Assembly (NCBI RefSeq): GCF_008180155.1
Contig: NZ_VSZS01000064.1
Coordinates: forward strand, 62,001 to 126,000
Origin: Neoaquamicrobium microcysteis
GTDB taxonomy: Bacteria > Pseudomonadota > Alphaproteobacteria > Rhizobiales > Rhizobiaceae
DNA: 64,000 bases
Reading direction: 5' to 3'
The first letter of the stretch is position 1, and every line of letters starts with the position of its first letter. The notes beneath the pieces are model-generated. The model saw only the letters and a list, made by a program, of their open reading frames with translations. It made no database searches and had not been told where the DNA came from. The position numbers and the translations under genes are program-made. Of this stretch, positions 58,817-64,000 are shown one piece after another.

Positions 58817-59695
58817 TCAGCCCTGAAGGCGTCGGCACAGCTCGTCCAGCTGCTCAAGCGTCTTGTACGACACCTTCAGCTCGCCGCCCTTCTGGCCGTG
58901 ATTGATCGACACCTTCATCCCGGTGACGTCCGACAGTGCCTTTTCAAGCGCTAAGGTGTCGGCATCCTTTTCGGCCGCCGTCTTCGGGCGCGACGGCGCT
59001 TCCCACGGCCGGGTCGGCTGATGGGCCAGCGCTTCCGCCTGCCGCACCGAAAGGCCCTCCTCGACGATGCGCTTGGCCAGCGCCGCCGGATCGTCGGACG
59101 TGACCAGCGTGCGCGCATGGCCGGCCGACAGCGAACCGTCCACCAGCATGTCGCGGATCACGTCGGGCAACTTCAGCAACCGCAGCGTGTTCGCCACGTG
59201 GCTGCGGCTCTTGCCGATGACCTGGCCCAGGTCGGCCTGCGTGTAGTTGTGTTCGTCGATGAGCTGCTGATAGCCCTGCGCCTCCTCGACCGGGTTGAGG
59301 TCGGCACGCTGGACGTTCTCGATGATGGCGATCTCGAGCGCCACGCGGTCGTCCACGTCGCGGATGATGACCGGCAGCTCGGTAAGACCGGCGCGCTGCG
59401 CCGCACGCCAGCGGCGCTCGCCGGCGATGATCTCGTAGCGCCCCGCGGGCGTGGTGCGCACGACCACGGGTTGCACGATGCCGTGCTCACGGATCGACTG
59501 CGCGAGGTCGGCGAGGTCGGCCTCGCCGAAGGTGCGGCGCGGATTGCGCGGGTTCTGGGTGACGAACTCGATCGGCACCCGGCTGTCGGCGCCTATGCGC
59601 GGGGTCGAGGCCGATTGCTGCGCCGGCTTGTCCATTTCGCCGATGAGAGCGGCCAGGCCGCGTCCAAGCCGTTTTCTTGAAGGATCGTCGCTCAT
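58817..59695 (-). CDS. parB: Chromosome-partitioning protein ParB
   Basis: ParB binds parS sites and spreads to form the segregation complex. The 292-aa product has the N-terminal RKRLGRGLAALIG, the CTPase/ParB-N box (FGEADLADLAQSIREHGIVQPVVV, IIAGERRWRAAQRAG), the HTH region (YTQADLGQVIGKSRSHVANTLRLLKLP, LSAGHARTLV) and a C-terminal dimerisation segment. It follows parA by 39 bases. Four parS-like sequences lie within 1.5-4.4 kb upstream. Confidence 0.96.
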   Translation of the reverse strand: MSDDPSRKRLGRGLAALIGEMDKPAQQSASTPRIGADSRVPIEFVTQNPRNPRRTFGEADLADLAQSIREHGIVQPVVVRTTPAGRYEIIAGERRWRAAQRAGLTELPVIIRDVDDRVALEIAIIENVQRADLNPVEEAQGYQQLIDEHNYTQADLGQVIGKSRSHVANTLRLLKLPDVIRDMLVDGSLSAGHARTLVTSDDPAALAKRIVEEGLSVRQAEALAHQPTRPWEAPSRPKTAAEKDADTLALEKALSDVTGMKVSINHGQKGGELKVSYKTLEQLDELCRRLQG

Positions 59696-59734
59696 GGTCA
59701 GTTCCGCATCATTTCGACTTCGGCTCGAGGCGTT

Positions 59735-60532
59735 CTAGGCTGCCCTGAGGCGACGTTCGCGCCGGATGACCTCCGACGCAAGCTGGAGATAGGCCTGGCT
59801 GCCGGTGCATTTCAGGTCGTAGAGGATCGCCGGCTTGCCGTAGGAAGGCGCTTCCGAAACCCGCACGTTGCGCGGAATGACCGTCTCATAGACCTTGTCG
59901 CCCATATGCGCGCGCACATCCTCGACCACCTGGTTGGCGAGGTTGTTGCGGCCATCGAACATCGTCAGCACGATGCCCTGTATCGTCAGGTTCGGGTTGA
60001 TCGAGTTGCGCACCTGCTCGACCGTCTGGAGCAGCTGGCTCAGGCCTTCCAGCGCGAAGAACTCGCACTGAAGCGGCACCAGCACCGAATCGGCCGCCGC
60101 CATCGAGTTGAGCGTCAGGAGATTGAGCGACGGCGGGCAGTCGATCAGCACATACGAAAAAGCCGAGCCCGAATCCGCCGAGCGCCGCAGCGCGTTGCGC
60201 AGGCGCAGTACGCGGTCTGGTGCCGACGCGATCTCCATCTCGATACCCAGAAGATCGAGAGTGGAGGGGATGATGCTCAAACCCGGCACCGCGGTCGGCA
60301 TAGCCGCCTCTGCCACGCCGGCGTCCCCTGTCAGCAGGTCGTAGGACGAAACCTCGCGGTCATGCCTGTCGATGCCCAGCCCGGTGCTGGCATTGCCCTG
60401 GGGGTCGAGATCGACGACGAGCACCCTCTCGCCGATGGCTGCAAGTGCCGTGGCGAGGTTGATGGCGGTGGTGGTCTTTCCGACGCCGCCCTTCTGGTTG
60501 GCGACGGTGATGATGCGGGGATAGGGGGTCAT
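59735..60532 (-). CDS. parA: Chromosome-partitioning ATPase ParA
   Basis: This 265-aa deviant Walker-A ATPase moves ParB-parS complexes. The motif KGGVGKTTTAINLATALA is at residues 14-31, VDLDPQGNASTGLG follows, then DCPPSLNLLTLNSM and the FDGRNNLANQVVEDVRAHMG region. It is soluble and complete. It follows rsmG by 9 bases and precedes parB by 39 bases, so the three are probably one transcript. Confidence 0.96.
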   Translation of the reverse strand: MTPYPRIITVANQKGGVGKTTTAINLATALAAIGERVLVVDLDPQGNASTGLGIDRHDREVSSYDLLTGDAGVAEAAMPTAVPGLSIIPSTLDLLGIEMEIASAPDRVLRLRNALRRSADSGSAFSYVLIDCPPSLNLLTLNSMAAADSVLVPLQCEFFALEGLSQLLQTVEQVRNSINPNLTIQGIVLTMFDGRNNLANQVVEDVRAHMGDKVYETVIPRNVRVSEAPSYGKPAILYDLKCTGSQAYLQLASEVIRRERRLRAA

Positions 60533-60541
60533 GACGTTGGT

Positions 60542-61207
60542 CTACCGCGCGGATTCGTTGGCATTTGCTTCTGCCTGGCGGCGCGCCAGCCCCGAAATCT
60601 CGAGAACGCGGCTCGCCGGATCGATCTTGCTTCGATGTTCTACCAGATCGAATCGCCACGCGTCACGGCTTTCAGCAATCTCGGCGGCGTAATCCCGTCC
60701 TTTGTGAAAGAGACCGACAGCGCCGGCTTCTAGCCACGGAGCAGCAAGCTCCAGCAGGCGCGACAGGGGCGCAAGAGCGCGTGCAGTAACGATTTCCGGT
60801 GTGTCCATGCGACCGGTTGCGTCTTCAATCCGGCAGATGTGGACGGTGGCAGGAGCGTTGAGGCTGCCGAGGATGGTGCGCAGGAACGCGGCTTTCTTGT
60901 TGTTGCTCTCCACCAGATCGATGATCGCACAATCCCGCTCCGCCAGCAGGATCGCCATCACCGCGCCGGGAAATCCTCCTCCGGAGCCCAGATCCAGCCA
61001 TCTAAGCGCTTGCGGTTTCAAGGCTGCAAGCTGCGCACTGTCGAGAATGTGGCGCTCCCACAGCGATTCGAGCGTTGAGGGAGCAGCGAGATTGATGCGG
61101 GTGGACCACCTTCGAAATTCGGCTTCGAACAGCTCAAGCTTGTTCAGTGTTTCACGTGAAACCGTTCCGGAAACGTCACGAATTTGCTCTAGCCGACCGA
61201 TGCTCAC
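60542..61207 (-). CDS. rsmG: 16S rRNA (guanine527-N7)-methyltransferase RsmG
   Basis: RsmG methylates G527 of 16S rRNA. The 221-aa product has the SAM motif [61 protein letters not shown] and [11 protein letters not shown]. The N-terminal segment [12 protein letters not shown] is coded by a parS-like sequence at 61148-61163. The start overlaps the mnmG stop by 4 bases (ATGA). Confidence 0.95.
   Translation of the reverse strand: MSIGRLEQIRDVSGTVSRETLNKLELFEAEFRRWSTRINLAAPSTLESLWERHILDSAQLAALKPQALRWLDLGSGGGFPGAVMAILLAERDCAIIDLVESNNKKAAFLRTILGSLNAPATVHICRIEDATGRMDTPEIVTARALAPLSRLLELAAPWLEAGAVGLFHKGRDYAAEIAESRDAWRFDLVEHRSKIDPASRVLEISGLARRQAEANANESAR
61148..61163. promoter_or_regulatory. parS-like site inside the rsmG 5' coding region
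   Basis: TGTTTCACGTGAAACC differs from the parS consensus TGTTTCACGTGAAACA only at the last base. On the coding strand it makes the VSRET residues of RsmG, a position where parS is known in related genomes. It is 1.45 kb from parB. Confidence 0.85.
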
Positions 61208-63072
61208 GCCGCGCCTCGCTGAGCGGCGCGGTGCTGGAGGCTTGCGATCACGATGGCAAGCGCAGCCGGTGTCATCCCGTCGATTCGCTGGGCATCGGCC
61301 AGCGAGCGCGGCTGACGGATCGCCAGCTTGTGCTTGAGTTCGTTGGACAGGCCCGGTATCGCACTGAAATCCATATCAGCCGGGATGACACGTTCCTCCT
61401 CCCGTTTCAGCACTGCGGCGTCCGCCTTCTGCCGGTCGAGATAGACCGAGTAGCGCGCTTCCGTCTCCAGCCGCTCGGCCACGCGCGGTTCGATGGCGCC
61501 GAGCTCCGGCCAAATATCGGTAAGACGCTCAAGGCCTATGTCCGGATAGGCCAGCAAGTCATAGGCGCTGCGCCTCTGCCCGTCGCGGTTGAGATTCAGC
61601 CCGAAGTTGGCCGCCTCGTTAGGAGTCAGTGAAAGCTGGCGGGCCATGGTCCTGGCATTTTCGAGAGCCGCATTCGAAGCTTCGAAACGCTGCCGACGAT
61701 GTGTGCCGACAATCCCCAACCCGATGGCCATGGGCGTGAGCCTATCGTCGGCATTGTCGGCGCGCAGCGACAGGCGATATTCGGCACGCGAGGTGAACAT
61801 GCGGTAGGGCTCACTGACGCCCCGGCTCACCAGATCATCGACAAGGACGCCGATATAGGCATCCGCACGCCCGAAGATCACCGGCTCGCTGCCGCCAGCC
61901 TTGCGCGCGGCATTGAGGCCTGCGACCAGCCCCTGTGCGGCGGCCTCCTCATAGCCGGTCGTTCCGTTGATCTGGCCGGCGAGAAACAACCCCGGGACCC
62001 TCTTGGTTTCCAGCGAGTGATCCAGCTCTCGCGGATCGACATGATCGTATTCGATGGCGTAGCCGGGCTGCGTTATGACCGCCCGCTCCAGGCCGGGGAT
62101 CGACGCGATCAGCGCCTCTTGCGCGTCGCGAGGCAGCGAAGTCGAGATACCGTTCGGATAGACGGTGTCATCGTCCAAACCCTCTGGCTCGAGGAAAATC
62201 TGGTGGCCGTCGCGATCGCCGAACTTGACGATCTTGTCCTCGATCGAGGGACAGTAGCGCGGGCCGATACCCTCGATCGAACCGGAATACATCGCCGAGC
62301 GTGAGAGATTCGCGCGGATGACGTCGTGAGACTTTATAACCGTTCGGGTGATACCGCAGGCGATCTGGGGGTTGCGGATGGTATCCGTCAGCAAGGAGAA
62401 AGGAACGGGATCATCGTCGGCGTGCTGCTTGTCAAGCGAGGCCCAATCTATGGTCCGCCCGTCGAGGCGTGGCGGCGTGCCGGTCTTCAGGCGACCGAGC
62501 GCAAACCCCAGCCGGCTCATCGATGCAGACAGCCCGGTCGATGCCTGTTCGTTCATGCGGCCTGCGGGAAAACGCTCGTCACCAATGTGGATGAGGCCGC
62601 GCAGGAACGTTCCAGTCGTCAGCACCACGGCGGCACAGCGTATGGCGCGCCCGTCGGCGAGCGTGACACCCGCTATGCGGCCGGCCTCGATCACCAGATC
62701 GAAGACTTCACCTTCGACAACATCGAGATTCGTGTGATCCGCTATCGCTTCCTGCATGGCCTGACGATAGAGCTTTCGATCCGCTTGGGTTCGCGGGCCG
62801 CGCACGGCCGGACCCTTTCGGCGATTGAGCAGGCGGAACTGGATGCCGGCGGCATCGGCCACCCGGCCCATCAGCCCGTCCAGCGCATCGACCTCGCGCA
62901 CGAGATGCCCCTTGCCGAGCCCGCCGATTGCCGGGTTGCACGACATGACACCGATGGTGTCGCGCTTCATGGTGACGAGCGTGGTCCTGGCGCCGGCACG
63001 CGCCGAGGCCGAAGCGGCCTCGCAACCTGCGTGGCCGCCGCCAATCACGACAACGTCGTAGCTGAGCGTCAT
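61204..63072 (-). CDS. mnmG: tRNA uridine-5-carboxymethylaminomethyl modification enzyme MnmG
   Basis: MnmG (GidA) with MnmE modifies the wobble uridine of several tRNAs. The 622-aa product has the FAD fold [44 protein letters not shown], the active-site segment [21 protein letters not shown], and [17 protein letters not shown] with the catalytic cysteine region. It ends [21 protein letters not shown]. It overlaps rsmG by 4 bases and lies 160 bases from the mnmE stop. Confidence 0.96.
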   Translation of the reverse strand: MTLSYDVVVIGGGHAGCEAASASARAGARTTLVTMKRDTIGVMSCNPAIGGLGKGHLVREVDALDGLMGRVADAAGIQFRLLNRRKGPAVRGPRTQADRKLYRQAMQEAIADHTNLDVVEGEVFDLVIEAGRIAGVTLADGRAIRCAAVVLTTGTFLRGLIHIGDERFPAGRMNEQASTGLSASMSRLGFALGRLKTGTPPRLDGRTIDWASLDKQHADDDPVPFSLLTDTIRNPQIACGITRTVIKSHDVIRANLSRSAMYSGSIEGIGPRYCPSIEDKIVKFGDRDGHQIFLEPEGLDDDTVYPNGISTSLPRDAQEALIASIPGLERAVITQPGYAIEYDHVDPRELDHSLETKRVPGLFLAGQINGTTGYEEAAAQGLVAGLNAARKAGGSEPVIFGRADAYIGVLVDDLVSRGVSEPYRMFTSRAEYRLSLRADNADDRLTPMAIGLGIVGTHRRQRFEASNAALENARTMARQLSLTPNEAANFGLNLNRDGQRRSAYDLLAYPDIGLERLTDIWPELGAIEPRVAERLETEARYSVYLDRQKADAAVLKREEERVIPADMDFSAIPGLSNELKHKLAIRQPRSLADAQRIDGMTPAALAIVIASLQHRAAQRGAA

Positions 63073-63144
63073 TGCCCGTTCCTCATATGTTGAGCCGCAC
63101 AGATGTTATCGGGAAACCAGCAAGTCAACAGAAAATCTGCAGGT

Positions 63145-63160
63145 CGTTTCACGTGAAACG
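63145..63160. promoter_or_regulatory. parS site 1 between mnmG and mnmE
   Basis: CGTTTCACGTGAAACG is a perfect 16-bp palindrome whose inner 14 bases equal the parS core GTTTCACGTGAAAC. It is the best of three sites in this gap and is probably bound by the ParB encoded 3.4 kb away. Confidence 0.88.
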
Positions 63161-63181
63161 CAAAGTCGAGCCCCGCGGAGC

Positions 63182-63197
63182 TGTTTCACGTGAATCA
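63182..63197. promoter_or_regulatory. parS-like site 2
   Basis: TGTTTCACGTGAATCA has one mismatch to the 16-base consensus. It begins 37 bases after the start of the first site, in the same intergenic gap. Confidence 0.78.
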
Positions 63198-63219
63198 TGC
63201 TGCTTTTCGGGGTGAGCAA

Positions 63220-63235
63220 TGTTTCACGTGAGTCA
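63220..63235. promoter_or_regulatory. parS-like site 3, overlapping the mnmE stop codon
   Basis: TGTTTCACGTGAGTCA has two mismatches to the consensus, and its last three bases are the complement of the mnmE stop codon. It begins 38 bases after the start of site 2, so the three sites are nearly evenly spaced. Confidence 0.7.
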
Positions 63236-64000
63236 TTTGCCGATGCAGAACTCTGAAAAGATGACGCCGAGAAGGTCTTCGACATCGATCGCTCCGGTGA
63301 TTCGACCCAGCGCGTCGCCGGCCAGCCTCAACTCCTCGGCGCGCAACTCAAGACCATGGCCATCACGCAGCGCTGACTTAACATGGCTTCGACATGCGCG
63401 CAGCAATTCGACCTGCCGGAGGCGAGATGGGACGGTAGCGCCGGCCGGTGCCGCCGCCCCGCGCGCCCTTCTCGCAATCTCGGCGATGAGTTCCGCCATC
63501 CCGATGCCCGTCAACGCAGAGATGGCTTGGCCTTCATGTTCGGGTGTCCCGCCTTTGTCCGCCTTCGTCCAGACGCGAATAGTTGGTGCATCCCAATCGC
63601 CACAGGCCTGAGCAACCTCACCGGCCGGATCGATCAGCTGGACCACGAGATCGGCGCGCGCTGCGGCCTCTAACGCGCGGTCTACCCCGATCCGCTCAAC
63701 GACATCGCTTGTCGACCGGATTCCGGCCGTGTCGGTGACGAGAACCTTCATCCCATCCAAATCCAGCGCGACCTCCACAAGGTCGCGAGTTGTCCCCGGC
63801 ACATCGGTCACGATGGCGACGTCGCGTCGAGCCAGCGCATTGAGAAGACTGGATTTTCCCGCATTGGGCGCGCCGACGAGCACGACGCGGAAGCCGTCGC
63901 GGACGATTTCCGCAGCGCGATAGCCGTCGATATGGTTACCGATTTCTTGCGCCAGCGCCGCCATGTCGGCCCATACCGTTCCGGAAACAGACCCGGGTAC
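63233..64000 (-). CDS. mnmE: tRNA modification GTPase MnmE (C-terminal part, runs off the window)
   Basis: The window holds about the last 255 residues. They contain the GTPase domain with VVLVGAPNAGKSSLLNALARRDVAIVTDVPGTTRDLVEVALDLDGMKVLVTDTAGIR and VWTKADKGG. The C-terminal helical domain ends in FCIGK, the conserved MnmE terminus with its catalytic-site cysteine. The N-terminal folate-binding domain lies beyond position 64000. It forms the mnmE-mnmG-rsmG-parA-parB cluster. Confidence 0.95.
   Translation of the reverse strand, partial: VPGSVSGTVWADMAALAQEIGNHIDGYRAAEIVRDGFRVVLVGAPNAGKSSLLNALARRDVAIVTDVPGTTRDLVEVALDLDGMKVLVTDTAGIRSTSDVVERIGVDRALEAAARADLVVQLIDPAGEVAQACGDWDAPTIRVWTKADKGGTPEHEGQAISALTGIGMAELIAEIARRARGAAAPAGATVPSRLRQVELLRACRSHVKSALRDGHGLELRAEELRLAGDALGRITGAIDVEDLLGVIFSEFCIGK

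Overview
The window is a 64 kb stretch of high-GC chromosomal DNA from an alphaproteobacterium, most likely order Hyphomicrobiales (Rhizobiales) near Mesorhizobium and other Phyllobacteriaceae. The signs are the ImuA-ImuB-DnaE2 mutasome with a GTTC-N7-GTTC LexA box, an Omp19-like lipoprotein, a CtrA-type TTAA-N7-TTAA box, the mdh-sucCDAB-SDR-lpdA operon and the mnmE-mnmG-rsmG-parA-parB order with parS sites. It is core genome. I see no prophage, insertion sequence, CRISPR array, toxin cluster, rRNA or tRNA, and every large gene reads through without a frameshift.

Layout. 0-6 kb: SOS mutasome imuA-imuB-dnaE2 (minus strand). 6-10 kb: small accessory genes, namely a zincin, YunG, a CitE-like lyase with DUF1737, a FAD oxidoreductase and a glyoxalase-related protein. 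10-17 kb: amino-acid biosynthesis (aminotransferase, leuD, leuB, asd) mixed with small envelope proteins. A Thr/Lys-rich leader reading frame precedes asd. 17-22 kb: a stress membrane protein, a TraB-like protein, xerC and the rimM-trmD-rplS translation operon. 22-27 kb: an amino-acid ABC transporter without a local ATPase, a methyltransferase, MgtC and leuC. 27-32 kb: two tandem diguanylate cyclases and a two-gene membrane operon with a ClpP-fold serine protein. 32-38 kb: sdhCDAB extended by two overlapping genes. 38-47 kb: a lysozyme-inhibitor-like lipoprotein, yciB, ftsY, mtaB, dapF, an MBL hydrolase, the Omp19-like lipoprotein and zapE. 47-57 kb: the TCA operon mdh-sucC-sucD-sucA-sucB-SDR-lpdA. 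57-64 kb: holA converging on parB-parA-rsmG-mnmG-mnmE, with four parS-like sites, which suggests a position near the chromosome origin.

How the genes work together. The sdh and mdh-suc-lpd blocks cover TCA steps from 2-oxoglutarate to fumarate and from malate to oxaloacetate (no fumarase is seen). leuB, leuC and leuD give the later leucine steps, and asd with dapF serves the aspartate family and peptidoglycan. Three exported proteins look like inhibitors of attacking enzymes: an Ivy-like motif protein, a MliC-type lipoprotein and the Omp19-like protease inhibitor.

Most interesting non-gene signals: the putative attenuation leader of asd, a hexanucleotide microsatellite plus an in-frame palindromic insertion inside ftsY, a 140-bp inverted-repeat element inside the suc operon, and parS sites embedded in coding sequence.
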